A DNA stretch of 64,000 bases from Cristatella mucedo (taxonomy: Eukaryota; Bryozoa; Phylactolaemata; Cristatellidae), in NCBI GenBank assembly GCA_009760855.2, contig WPIO01000057.1:1046501-1110500 (forward strand), read 5' to 3'. The notes below the pieces were generated by a model that did no database searches, had not been told where the DNA came from, and was given only the letters and a program-made list of their open reading frames with translations. Shown one piece after another: positions 10,186 through 21,440 of the stretch; the first letter of the stretch is position 1, and every line of letters starts with the position of its first letter. The translations under genes were made by a program, and so were the position numbers.

Positions 10186-11368
10186 TTTGCTATTGCCAAT
10201 TCATTTTGCAGCCTCCAAACCTTTTCCTAGAAAATAATCTCTTGCAAGGTTAAATGTCACACACTCATAATAGAGTGCCACCTTAAGTTATCAGCTAGCC
10301 GTCAACTGGTAAATGGTTACGAAAGGACAAGCTGCAGCCTTCAAATTTCCCAGGTATTCTCTGACGGTCTTTCCAAAAGCCAAAGAGTCACAGTTGCGCT
10401 TGTAAAAAGTTATGACATTTGCAGTTTCATATTGATGTTTAAACTGAATATATGTTCTGCAAATTTACACCAATGGATGTAAACGCGGTTAAAATCAGAG
10501 GCGTTAAGTTGTCGCCGCAAATACGGGAGGAAACCTATTTCCCAGGCAATTTCTCGAGAAAACATTTCTCAATCGCACTATCAGCTAAGCATTTAATTTT
10601 AAGTTTTTCATTTTCTACAGTGAATCCACAATCCACAAACAACTTGCCCTACTCTTCACTTGTAACTATGCAATTTTCAGCTTTTAGGCTGCGTTTTATC
10701 GTCAGACTTGGCCGATTTCTTGGCCGGATTTCTGTCACACTGCTTGAATGGCCGATTACAGTGGTGCAGCCTTCTGCTACCAACCTCAGAATCACTGGCG
10801 GTAAGGAGCGGACCTTCATTTCTCTGTTTATTACGTTTTTATTGCGTTCGCTGTGTTTTGGGCTCAAGAAACATTTTTGATTGAGTAAAATAAAATTATG
10901 ACTGTAAATATCTTACTAATGCATCTGAAAAACCTCAGATCCAAGCCAGTGGAGTTTGTGCTTTTGCGTCTCTATCGACGACGCGTCTTTACTGATGCGA
11001 CTCTACTTAGAGGCATTTAGCTAACCTACCAACTTCCAGCTTCAGCGAAGCTACAATGGCATACGGTAGAAAGCTGCTTACGTTTATGGGTCCCTCAACA
11101 TGAGGTTAAGAAAAAGGTATCATGGTAGTTCCACCTAAAAAAGCTAAGTATGTCTTTAGTATAGCGATCATCCCTAGTATTAACCATTATTATGGATGCA
11201 CAAAAATACTGGACTGGCAAGTTTTGTATAGACTAACCCGATAGTAAAACGTGCGCAGCTGATTTAGTCATTCTAAAAACACTTTCTTGCTTGGCTACTG
11301 GCTATTCGTGGATGCTCTTTCTTAGCCAAATGTAAGCGATGTTACAAGATTTACGTTCAAGTCTGTGA
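10186..11368. other. No feature recognised
   Basis: There is a 142-codon open frame on the plus strand at 10452-10880, but it has no recognisable domain, and I could not tell it from chance. Confidence 0.4.
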
Positions 11369-11665
11369 CCTATGTATCTCCGTCTGTAACTCCACAAAGT
11401 CATAAAGACCATGTGGGTGTTACGCAAGAGAGTTTTGTATAGCGCACTCACAGCCTAAGCGGCTTTCGGTACGCATTCGGTAGCCAACAGACTTCTTCTT
11501 ACGCAACAAAGAGAAAGTGGGAAGCATAGCAGAGTGAGGAGAGCAGTTGAGGTAGTGAGTAGCATGGAAGTAGCTGCCCAGGACCGCTGAAAAGGATGAG
11601 CCATAGTCGGCAGTAGGAGAGTAGTTGCCGTTGCGTAAGAATCGTAGAAGCGAGTTCTACAGTCT
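11369..11665 (-). mobile_element. LINE-B 3' end
   Basis: From its tail (GGAGATACATAG on the minus strand) through ACACCCACATGGTCTTTATG to the C-terminal coding segment 'SLLATECVPKAA' and beyond. It is close to the copy at 14558. Confidence 0.85.
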
Positions 11666-11739
11666 ATGAGAGAATGCCTACACGAAAAAACATCCATAGC
11701 ATCGATGTGAGATTCAAAGTGCCCTATCCAATAGAAAAT

Positions 11740-11746
<7 letters not shown>

Positions 11747-11812
<66 letters not shown>
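11747..11812 (+). repeat. (AC)n then (AT)n microsatellite
   Basis: AC units to about 11791, then AT units. Confidence 0.95.
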
Positions 11813-12019
11813 CATACATATATATGTGTGTGTGTTTTTTTGTTTGTGTTTATCTGCATGTATTTTCCAGTGATCTTTGTGTATCTGTTAATTAAAGCGA
11901 GATTGTCCGCACTTGGCAAGGCGGCTCACTTGCGTAACATGGCAAGATGGCGCTACGTTGTCTTCCGTGACGGAACTACTATGACTCAGCGAAGCTAGTT
12001 CACAGGCAGTAAGCTGTTC

Positions 12020-12138
<119 letters not shown>

Positions 12139-12227
12139 CCAAAGTACTTAAGCAAATACAGCAAAAAGTGGAAGAGAATAACTGCGCAATTATGCTCCGT
12201 AAAACGAAAATATATTTGTCTGTAAAA

Positions 12228-12233
12228 TTTATT
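12228..12233 (-). terminator. Polyadenylation signal of the kelch gene
   Basis: AATAAA on the minus strand, about 125 bp past the kelch-gene stop codon. It is the first canonical signal downstream, so it is the likely cleavage signal. Confidence 0.5.
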
Positions 12234-12356
12234 TACGCTTGAAATCTAATTTATGTATACAATTAATGGATACACTAAGATTAGGTTCATCTACTGCTGT
12301 ATTTTTAACTTTGATGATGCATTCTGAGTACTCGCAACCAGTCAACACCTGCCGCA

Positions 12357-13442
12357 TCACTGAGACTTCTTCTTTCTATTGATAGCAAGCTGAATTTCGC
12401 GCGGTAAATCTTCGTAACTGATTCTGTAGCGGATAATTTCAGAAATGCATAGGTCTTTTAAGGCTCTAGCTTGCAAATTAATTACGTCGGTCCTCACACA
12501 CTTATTACCGAAGCGATTTCCTGAAATGCAGTAAATCTTATCGTCCAATATGTGGCAGCTGGTGAAGTGTGAAGGCGGCATTTCTTTGCTAGGGAATTTT
12601 ATTTGTGTCCACTTCAGAGTGCTCGGGTCGAAAATGTAGTAGCAGAACGTGCCGTCCTTAGTGATACGGTCGGCTTTGGGCCATAGTCCAAGCGCGATAA
12701 TCTTCCCTTGGTATTCAACCACAGTGTAGTAAGGTTTTGATGTAGGCAAGTCTCCTGACGCCCGCGGTATCGACCACGTGCTCGTTGCAGTATCGAAAAA
12801 GCTGATTTGATTGTCCGAGGCAACGTTTTCAAATTCAGCAGGTAGGTATAACTTTCTGTGATCACCAAAGATCACTGCATAGTTTTTCCATGCAGTGACA
12901 GAGAACTGGCCGGGAGCGTACTGGTCCTGCTCACTTCTTAACCGCAAGCTCCACTGCATCGTTTCGAGGTTTAGCCCAAATACCTGCGTAGAGAATAATG
13001 CCTCGTCAATGACACGGGCGAAAATGAACAGCGTGCCTCCAACCTCGCAACCTTTGTAGACCATGCGGACATCTGGAGTTTGTCCTGTAGTCGCAGGCTT
13101 CGACCAAGTGCTGGTCACAGTGTCGAAACATATGAGAACGTTCCTCAAGTTTTGATCGGCTTCAATACCATTACAAAATAAGTATATGCGATCTTTGTAA
13201 GCACCGCATGCACGCGAAAGTCCGCACGAAAAGCTGTTGGTGCAGCTATTACTGGTAGGCACTTTTGACCACCAAAGTGTTATCTTGTCTAGTTTACGGG
13301 CTTCAAGTACCCAATTGTCATCTTGGTGATGATTGGGCGTATGTTTTTTCTCAGAAAATGCATAAATATGCCCACCTACTAGAACAGTGATAATGTGAAA
13401 ACCGTCGGGAGCGTCGGTAAGCCCGGTTTCCCAGTGAGGCAT
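12357..13442 (-). CDS. KLHDC3-like kelch protein, putative CRL2 substrate receptor
   Basis: An intact 361-residue single-exon frame. KLHDC3 is a kelch propeller that, as the receptor of a Cullin-2 ubiquitin ligase, binds C-terminal degrons. The start (MPHWET) and hydrophobic strands such as VGGHIYAFS (about residues 22-30) align with that family. Kelch-like units continue with ICFDTVTSTWS, ISFFDTATSTWS and YYIFDPSTLKWT. Only the first keeps the Gly-Gly pair. The C-terminus is strikingly conserved: ALKDLCISEI (327-336) fits the elongin BC-box, and LPREIQLAI (346-354) fits a Cul2-box, with the same spacing as in KLHDC3. Lack of introns suggests an old retrocopy or an intronless expansion. A truncated relative lies at 17791-17935. 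A TATA box lies just upstream and AATAAA downstream, so it is probably functional. Family assignment is good; target specificity is unknown. Confidence 0.82.
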   Translation of the reverse strand: MPHWETGLTDAPDGFHIITVLVGGHIYAFSEKKHTPNHHQDDNWVLEARKLDKITLWWSKVPTSNSCTNSFSCGLSRACGAYKDRIYLFCNGIEADQNLRNVLICFDTVTSTWSKPATTGQTPDVRMVYKGCEVGGTLFIFARVIDEALFSTQVFGLNLETMQWSLRLRSEQDQYAPGQFSVTAWKNYAVIFGDHRKLYLPAEFENVASDNQISFFDTATSTWSIPRASGDLPTSKPYYTVVEYQGKIIALGLWPKADRITKDGTFCYYIFDPSTLKWTQIKFPSKEMPPSHFTSCHILDDKIYCISGNRFGNKCVRTDVINLQARALKDLCISEIIRYRISYEDLPREIQLAINRKKKSQ

Positions 13443-13475
13443 CCTTGAGACTCTGTGCCAGACGCAGTAGAGACG

Positions 13476-13483
13476 TATTTATA
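13476..13483 (-). promoter_or_regulatory. TATA box of the kelch gene
   Basis: TATAAATA on the minus strand, 34-41 bp upstream of the ATG. With usual TATA-to-start spacing the 5' leader would be only about 5-15 nt. Confidence 0.5.
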
Positions 13484-13499
13484 TTAGTGACGAAACAAT

Positions 13500-14557
13500 A
13501 GGGCAGCGTACGGCACAACCAATTGCAGTTTGCACATGCTGCTGCACGAGCATATTCTACACGCTCTTTATTCTAGTGGATATAGCTTATAATTTTTTTA
13601 AGTATAACACTCCCGCGAAGAAGGTGTTTAAAATGAAGCCAAGCTTCTTAGTAACGAGATCCGGGTTCTGTAATAACTTACCGTCGATGCGATAGCAATT
13701 CTCTTCAGGCGAAGGCAACGTTACCGTTCGCTCGTCAATCCACCGCCGAGCCCGACGCACAGGATGACATAGCATCTGCCACTCTGTAAACTCTGCATAC
13801 AAATGCTATTTTAAGAGGACTAACTGCCCGGTGATCAGCTCACCGTAGCGCGTTACTCTTCAAATTAGCGTAGTGTTGAGGGACGCGATCGTAGGAATGG
13901 CGGACATGAAAGCTGTCTGATAGCGAACACGTTGCAGCTAACGCACACGTGACGCCGATCCAATCGACCGCCTCGATCGGCGGGTTCTCCGCTTCAGGTG
14001 CTTCAAATTGCCTCAGGAGTGTTTTGTGTCCCTCTGCGAGGGCACTGGGCCGAATTTGCATGCAACATAAGCCAACGCTGCCGTAAGAAGGACTCGGCAT
14101 TCCTTTAGCTGACATAGCAATACTGTCAAAGTCGAGAAAAATCGAACAGCCTGGCTCTCTAAATCAGCTCCATCGGCCAAACATCTTTTTGCCACTTCGT
14201 AAAAGCTTGGTATTTTTAAGAGACTTTTCAGTAAATTGGCGGCCAAGCCCGGCGGCCAAGCTGGTCCCGTACATCCGTAAAATCTCGAGTCGACGTCGGT
14301 AGCTCACTAGAAGGTATTCGCGACCGTGCCACCACGAACTTAAGTAGGCGTTCCAGTCGGCAGCCAGGCTGATCTGTAGTTAAAGTAACTTCCGCCAGAT
14401 AAGACCACAGCTCACCAATCAGCATAGGCGGCCTATCAAGCCCAGCCAATCTGAATTAGCTTGGTACCCAAGCACCGCCCAATCTTCTTGCTCCTATTCG
14501 TCACGTGATCGTGGCCACCGCAAATCCAGCGGAGACCGCGCCTTCAGTTCCTGTGTG
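13500..14557. other. No feature recognised
   Basis: Short open frames on the minus strand (for example 13840-14115) show no known domain, and no repeat family seen elsewhere in the window matches. Confidence 0.4.
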
Positions 14558-15605
14558 TATCTCCGTCTGTAACTCCACAAAGTCATAAAGACCACGTGGG
14601 TGTTACGCAGGAGAGTTTTGTATAGCGCACTCACAGCCTAAGCGGCTTTCGGTACGCATTCGGTAGCCAACAGACTTCGTCTCACGCAACAGAGAGAAAG
14701 TGGGAAGCATAGCTGAGTCAGGAGAGCAATTGAGGTAGTGAGTAGCATGGAAGTAGCAGCTCAGGACCGCTGAAGATGATGTGCCATAGTCGGCAGTAGG
14801 AGAGTAGTTATCGTTGCGTAAGAATTGTGAAAGCGAGTTCCGCAGTCTAGGACCTGCAGAGCTAAAGCTTCTGTCGCCAACTGTCTTTAAGCGGAGGAAT
14901 GGGACAGCTAATTTATTGTCCACACAGAACCTGAGGGCGCGAACAGGCTGAAACTGATGCAGCAGCTCAGCTAGGTATGAAGGAGCCAAGCCGTGGCGGG
15001 CCTTGTGGGTCAGCGTAAGAACTTTGCTCTGTATCCGTTGCTCAACCGGCAACCATTCTAGCTCTTTCAGCAAAGGAGACGCGTGCTCAAACCACTGGGA
15101 CTTGAAGACCAGCCTTGCAGCCATATTCATAGTCCGCTGTAGTGGCATAATAGCTTTCTTTGGAAGCCCAGCCAAAAGGGAATTACAATAATCAAGCCGA
15201 GACAGAACTAGAGAGCTAGTTAAATTTTTTACAAGCCACTGTGGGAGACAGCTCCTAATCTTGGACAGGGATCGGATGTGATGGCTAGCTGTAGAGGCAG
15301 TCTTCTGAATGAAGCTTTTGAAATTGAGGCAGCTGTCGAACACGACACCTAAATTTCGAGCAAGTGGTGATTGCCGAACAATAGCGTCACCTATTAGGAC
15401 GGCAAAGCTTTTTAATCCAGCCACACGCTTAGGGTGTCCTATGAGCAGCAGTTCGGTTGTATCATCATTTAATTTCAGAAAGTTTTCCGACATCCAGGAT
15501 CGAATATCGGCAAGGCAAGCATTCAGTTTCTCAGTTGCCGAAGCGGATTCCGACGGTTTGAATGACAAATACGACTGAGTATCGTCAGCATAGAAGTGAT
15601 ATCCT
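14558..15605 (-). mobile_element. LINE-B copy with RT YADD to 3' tail, long open frame
   Basis: On the minus strand an open frame of over 320 codons begins within the RT palm: HFYADDTQSYLSF (about 15560-15600) holds motif C with both Asp residues. It goes on through 'FLKLNDDTTELLLIGHP', the thumb and a C-terminal 'SFSSAGPRLRNSLSQF' segment, to a stop near 14603 and a tail reading GTAACACCCACGTGGTCTTT. It is 5'-truncated at about 15605, so it cannot move by itself, but the long open frame makes it one of the youngest LINE copies here. Confidence 0.9.
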
Positions 15606-16018
15606 ATGCTCTCTCGGTTGGCTACTCACAACTAGCTCAAAACGCTTATTCTCCTGATTTGACGACATTAAAAACAGAGCTTCACACCTATCCGTTTCAC
15701 TCAACCTTCGCTCAAAGTGAAATATCGTTTAGAGTGGTTTCGCTTACCGACGCTTCGCACATAGTGAATGAAAGCAAGTGACACTGGCTTTTGCATAGCT
15801 CCACCGCGTAACAGTCTTTCTTCCTGCTTCATGCTTTGCATGCTTGAGTGCGACTGGGTGAGCGTTACTAACCAGGGCAATTCACCACGGCCGTGACGTA
15901 ACGACGTCGCCCAAAATGACGATAGTAGATAAGATTAAGAAATACGTTTGATTTTGGCTGACTTTTTAAAAGTGCGTGCGGTATTTCTTTCATGTGCATA
16001 AGGATTTTGAAAATGTAC
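15606..16018. other. No feature recognised
   Basis: No gene or repeat supported. Confidence 0.4.
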
Positions 16019-16270
16019 ATAATAATAATACATTCATTATACCGCGCTAAGAGAACTCAACCTCTTTCCAGGCACCTGGCATCTGCTACGAAGGAAGCAT
16101 GATCAAATGGTTAGTGGTAGCATGCTCAATGATAACAAGCATAACATGGTTAGAGGTGACATGCTTCTTCATGCATGTCTTCTCGTTCACAAGTTGTTAT
16201 GTTGCTTTTTAGAATATGCATAGCGCCAATGAAGAGAATTAATTCTCTCAGAACGCAATACAATTGTTAC
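16019..16270 (-). mobile_element. LINE-A 3' UTR fragments, diverged
   Basis: A minus-strand LINE-A tail (AATAATAATACATT.., CGCTAAGAGAACTCAACCTCTTTCCAGG) and its 3' UTR cover about 16019-16170. A further weak plus-strand hairpin-like copy runs to about 16270. Confidence 0.6.
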
Positions 16271-17221
16271 TAACTCCGATGGCTAACGTCCTTGAGATAT
16301 GAGTAATCTGACACTAAATTATAGGATACTTGTTACATATTGATATTCTATTTGGTACTGTATTAAATCAAGGTCAGCAAAGTCCTTTTAGCATTTGTTC
16401 TTATTGCAAGTAGACCCAATGATGTTTTGCGGGTCAAGAATGTATACTGACGGCGCTGATGTGTGTGATTGAAGCGAACATGCAAGCTTTATTTAAACTT
16501 GATACCATCAAAACGAGCGACAGAAGCGGATAATGTCACTGAGAAAATACAACTTTGCGACTGATTAAGAACTATTAATTTTCTATTACGACACCAAAAA
16601 AGCACCAAAATGAAAATACATTCCTCGGTGTAATTAGAAATATTTATTCACCGGCGGAATAACCCATGGGTCTTAGTCTAAAGGAGGTGCTAGCATTTCA
16701 CACCCAATGTCATAAGTTTGAGTACTGCAGTAGCCAATCCTTTAGCTCCCACTAAAAGCGGGAGTGTTATCCGCTTGGGATCTTCTGCAGTAATATAAAA
16801 CGACGCTTTGAGTTTTGAGTGTGATGATCGTTAACTGAATATTTGTAACAAAACGCTTACGTCTACAGTATCAGAAGTGAGCTCCTTTTCTTTTTATCTC
16901 GTGTAAAACTATACCAGTAGCTAAACTTAAAAATTGTGTATTCGTCTTTCAGAAATTTCTTGAGCTTTCCGCTACCGCTATGACACTTAAACCTCTTAAG
17001 GCTGAGCTGCTGTCTTTATCGATATCGCGAAATGGAAGTTAACCGAGAGGCAAAGGAGACGACACCACTGAAACAGGTTCTTGTGAATCCCGACAATCTG
17101 CTGTCCCTACAGTTTTGCAAGTGACGCAAGAATTAAAATCCTCTGGGGTAAGTACGCGTAGCTGCACCTAAAGTCAGTCACACCTGATTTTGCTAGCTGC
17201 AGCTGAACAACAAGAGGACGG
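16271..17221. other. No feature recognised
   Basis: No gene or repeat supported. Confidence 0.4.
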
Positions 17222-17345
17222 TCCTTACGGTCAATAATAATAATAAAAATTAATAAATTAATAATAATAATAATATAAATAAAAAATAATATATATAGTA
17301 ATAATATAAATAATTATTAATTATTAAATAAAAAAATAATATTAT
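17222..17345. repeat. AT-rich low complexity (AAT-type units)
   Basis: Imperfect AAT/TAA units about 120 bp long. They may include the tail of a minus-strand LINE that is otherwise missing. Confidence 0.8.
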
Positions 17346-17790
17346 ATTCAGATCTACTCCCACGCCATCGTACCACATGCTTTCGGAATCTAACTGTTTA
17401 CCTAAACCTCTTAAAAAACTCAAATTCTTTGGAGACCGTTCCTTTAGTTCGTACTCTCCAAAAGCCTGGAACTCACTCCCGACTTGTGTCACATCTCTTG
17501 ACTTGACAATACTTGGACAGAAACTAAAAATGCATCTAATTATCACAGCATTCAGTGGATCCCTGTGATTTGACCTGTATGTGCTTACGCGTGCTGACAC
17601 TATGTATGCTGCCGCAAACCATACCTACAAGCTGACCCTGTGCATGTCACCACTAACCATGTTATTGCTTATTTAGAATGCTACCATTAATCATTCGATC
17701 GTGCTTCCTTTGCAACAACTGTAAAGCGACTAGAAAAAGATTGAGTTCTCGGAGAGCGCTTTATTAAATGTATTGCTATTGCTATTATTA
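17346..17790 (+). mobile_element. LINE-A C-terminal coding end and 3' UTR
   Basis: It starts at the 'FSESNCLPKPLKKLKFFGDR' region and includes the SYSPKAWNSLPTCV segment, the final FSGSL and stop near 17570, then the 3' UTR, hairpin and tail. The tail abuts the broken kelch fragment, so this insertion probably cut that fragment. Confidence 0.85.
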
Positions 17791-17935
17791 AATCTTCGTT
17801 CCCAAGGTAACGGTGGCGAGATGACTTTCGCGTCTCACGGCGCGTCTTGTTTCCCAGCGAGGCATTTAACAGTTTTGCACCAGGTGCAGTTGAGAAGTTT
17901 CTAGAGCCGTGATGAAACAATCGCCAAGTAACGGA
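17791..17935 (-). pseudogene. Truncated 5' end of a second KLHDC3-like gene
   Basis: On the minus strand an ATG at 17865-17863 opens a frame of 25 codons starting MPRWET and ending LGTKI, which lines up with the first residues of the gene at 13442 and of KLHDC3 proteins. The next bases are the tail of a LINE-A, so the rest is lost. Similarity to 13380-13510 also covers about 55 bp upstream of the ATG (including GACGAAACAAT / GATGAAACAAT), so this is a genomic duplication that carried upstream sequence rather than a retrocopy. Confidence 0.7.
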
Positions 17936-18494
17936 TTATTTTCAGTCACGGTTAGCGGTTTTTTCTCTGTTTTACACACTTCTCTTAACTTTCAAGTGTA
18001 TAGTTCGTAGAACAAGAGCGAGACTCACACAACTGCGTTCATATAGCAAGTAAGTGAATTCATACTAAAAGAATGCCGCAATGGACGTGATCACCAATTA
18101 CACGCAATTTGCCGATGTACGAGAGCAGAGAACTTTTAAAATTCATGGTTAAAATTTTTAATATCAGACCGAGTCGGATAGTTGTTCAAATATGCTTTCG
18201 TTGTGGATTTCGATGTACAAGAGCTTTGCTCCCTAGCTACGTTCAAGCAGATGTTTTCACTTCTACTGATACACGTCAGTTCGTCTGCGAAATAATAGCA
18301 ATAATGACATATTTGTATAGCTCCTAGAAGAACTAACATCCTGGTCATCATTTTATCCACTTTACCCGTAAATCCCAGGTGCTCGTACATACAAAGGAGT
18401 CAAATGGTACCTAACGCTCTCGCAAAGGAAACAACGCTTCCCAGCTAAAATAAATTCAGATATGTCAGATGTAAGATCACTCATTACATCGCAG
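17936..18494. other. No feature recognised
   Basis: No supported gene or repeat. Confidence 0.4.
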
Positions 18495-18770
18495 CGAGCA
18501 CAATGCAAATATCGCGGGAACGCTTACAGATCGTGCAAAACTCTACATCTAGGCTTGTCTATCGTGAGCGTCACAGTTGCCACGTTACTCCACTTCTCGC
18601 CGATCTGCACTGGCTACCAGTCAAGCAACGGATTGACTTCAAGGTTTTGTCATTCACTTTTAGGTTCCTTCGTTCTTTGGATCCAGCCTACCTATCAGTT
18701 CTACTCCCCCACCAGGTTAAACATCGTACCACGTGCTTTTCGGAATCAAACTGTTTACCTATACCTCGTA
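18495..18770 (+). mobile_element. LINE-A, part 1 of a copy split by an insertion
   Basis: Encodes the thumb to C-terminal region (RLVYRERHSCHVTPLLADLH, YLSVLLPHQVKHRTTCFSES). It stops at ..ACCTCGTA and continues at 19592 with CAAACCTCAAATCC, exactly as in unbroken copies. Confidence 0.9.
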
Positions 18771-19591
18771 ATAATGTTAATAATAATAATAATGCACTTA
18801 TAAATAATAAATAATAATAAAGCGCCCTCAGAGAACTTAATCTCTCTCTAGGCGCTTTAGATTTGCTGCAAAGGGAAATGCAATTGAATGGTGAGTAATA
18901 TCATGCTTGATAAACAAACAAAATGAATAACATGGTTAGGGATGACAAGCACAGGGTCAGCATGCCAATTTGGTTAGTGGCAGCACGCACAGTGTCAGCA
19001 CGCATAAACACACAAAGGACGAATCACAGAGACCCACTAAATGCTGTCCTAAATAGGTGTGTTTTGAAGTTCTTTTTAAATATGGTCAGGTCAGGGGATG
19101 TTCTGTCGCATGTCGGGAGGGAGTTCCAGGCTTAGGGAGCATACGAACTAAATGCACGGTCTCCAAAGGATTTGAGGTTTGTACGAGGTATTTGTATACT
19201 GCTGGATTCCGCAAAGCGGGTGGTACGATGCTTGGCCTGGTAGGGGAGTAGATCTGAGAGATAAGCTGGAGCAAAAGAATGAAGTTACCTAAAAGTGAGT
19301 GACAAAACCTTGAAGTCGATCCGTTGCTTGACTAGTAGCCAGTGCAGGTCGGTGAGAAGTGGTGTAATGTGGCAACTGCGACGCTCACGACAGACAAGCC
19401 TAGCTGCAGAGTTTTGCACCAGCTGCAATCGCCTGATCGCACATGCTGGTAAGCCAGTAAGCAGTGAGTTGCAGAAGTCGAGACGGGAGGTCACGAATGC
19501 ACGGACCAACTTGGACATGGTATCCTTATCTAAACAAGCCCGAATTTGAGCAATGTTATGAAGCTGAAAATAGGCAGATTTGACTGTGGAC
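18771..19591 (-). mobile_element. LINE-A copy inserted into another LINE-A
   Basis: A minus-strand, 5'-truncated LINE-A about 820 bp long. The AAT tail is at 18771-18825 on the plus strand, followed by the terminal hairpin, the 3' UTR and the coding end up to the 'VKSAYFQLHNIAQIRACL' segment. It sits precisely within the plus-strand copy. Confidence 0.9.
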
Positions 19592-19963
19592 AAACCTCAA
19601 ATCCTATAGAGGCCGTGCCTTTAGTTCGTATGCTCCCAAAGCCTGAAACTCCCTCCCGACGTCCGTCACATCATCTACTGGCTCAACCACATTAAAAAAA
19701 ACTAAAAATGCTCCTATTTATCACAGCATTAAGTGGGTCCCTGCGATTCGTTCTTTATGTGCTTATGCGTGCTGACACTGTGCATGCTACCATTAACCAC
19801 ACTTGCATGCTGACCCTGTGCATGTCACCCCTAATCACGTTATTTTTATTGTTTATTGAGCATGCTACCACTAACCATTCGATCGCGCTTCCTTTGCAGC
19901 AAATGTAAAGCGCCTAGAGGGAAATTCAGTTCTCTGAAGGCGCTTTATCAAGTGTACTATTAT
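19592..19963 (+). mobile_element. LINE-A, part 2 of the split copy
   Basis: Continues the copy ending at 18770: the 'AFSSYAPKA'-type segment, stop, 3' UTR, hairpin (about 19904-19940) and ATTATTATT tail. Confidence 0.9.
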
Positions 19964-21310
19964 TATTGTTACATGCCGATTCACCTTTATTTCACTAACT
20001 TTTCTAAAGAAAGTGAGTATACCATCTGTCTAATCAGTCGCTGCAAGATCGCATCTCAGAAATAGCTGCAATCTGCTGTGATTCGCATGCCACCGCTAAA
20101 AAGGCCTTAGTCGTTAGGCTGTGAAGTTTAGTCCTTAAATTAGCAATTTCATTTCAAGCTAAGTGGAAAATCTAAAAGAAATTTGAGTAGAGTGTTTAGA
20201 GGCTCCAAATGCTTGATCGTGATTACTCTTTCCCAACTAGTTTGGACTAGGCTCTAATAAGATGGCTTAGAGCATTAGTTGGCAATAAAAAAAACTATAG
20301 TCTGACTGGTTTTCTTAGACGTTTGGTCCTGTCAACCAGTGGGTTTTAATGAACAACTTTATGTAAGCTTTTATGGATTAAATGTGAAAATTAAAGGAGA
20401 GGGCCAGGTACTTGTAAGCAAAATGTCCCTGATTAAAGGGCTTCCACAAATGTGAGACTGGAAAGCGCAGCCAATTTGGCGGCGTTTCGAGAAATGGCAG
20501 ATATGGCAGAGCATGCATTTCGTCACGGTGACTAAAGTACTTCACTAGATTGCTAATTCATCAAAACCGTTACGCACGGGCACTAGGTTTAGCAAGAATC
20601 ACTGAATAATCCATCTTAAAATGACCGCCGTAAGCAATTCGTACAAGCACCTACGGGTCGCTGCATTCATGTATCTATGGATATCTTCCACTCCGCAACG
20701 ACAAGGAGGCTGTCGCGCGTACCCGTGGATATCTAAATGCTAACCGCTTGTGCCCATAGCCGAGATGGCGGCATGCTCGAACCTTCCCTCCCTTCCTTCC
20801 TCGCCGGCCGCCCATCTTCCGCCTTCGCTTCCGAACTGCGCCCCTAATGGCTACTCCCAGCAAGCACTGTACCGGAGGTTTTGACTCTCCTTTTCTTGAC
20901 CCTTTTCAGCCCCCATGCCCAGGGCGGTGGTTTTTCTACTCCCCCGATAAAGAGGGTATGGCAGGCTGCCATGCAGAGAACCCGACCTTTTCGCCTCCGA
21001 CCTTGATGATGTTTCCTTTTTGTCGTTGCCCCGAATTTCCTCACGTAGCTTGTATCGGCAAGCTGGGCGTTGGCTGACTATTTCAGCAGCGCTGCCATTA
21101 AAAACAAGCCAAGCTTTATCCCACAACCTTGAGTGCAGCAATGCCTCCCACCTTGCTTGTTTTTGCTACAAGTGACTCCAGCGACGGTCTTTTGGTGCAT
21201 ACGGACATCGGATTCTCCAATGTTGCTCTCCAACTAAAACGTTTTCCTGCTTCGCCTGACTCACTAAGACGTCCGATTGTTTGACGACTTTCTCTACTCG
21301 GGGTTTTACG
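19964..21310. other. No feature recognised
   Basis: Mostly unique-looking sequence. Overlapping short open frames near 20675-21141 have no recognisable domain. Confidence 0.4.
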
Positions 21311-21319
21311 GAGTTCATA

Positions 21320-21440
21320 AAGAGAGAGGCAGAGTCAGACAGAGAGACAGATAAAGAGAGACGTGGAGAGACAGAGAGAGAGGGAGACGGAGAGAAATAG
21401 AGAGAAAGAAAGCGAGAGGGGAGAGTGAGGAGAGTGAGAG
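21320..21440 (+). repeat. GA-rich low-complexity tract
   Basis: Imperfect GA/GGAGA purine run. Confidence 0.9.

Noticed and set aside
14603-15568. 321-codon frame as a host gene
   Set aside because: It is the RT-to-C-terminus part of LINE-B, with a YADD motif just upstream and several relatives in the window.
18073-18090. A third KLHDC3-like start (MPQWT)
   Set aside because: It meets a stop after five codons and nothing downstream resembles the family.
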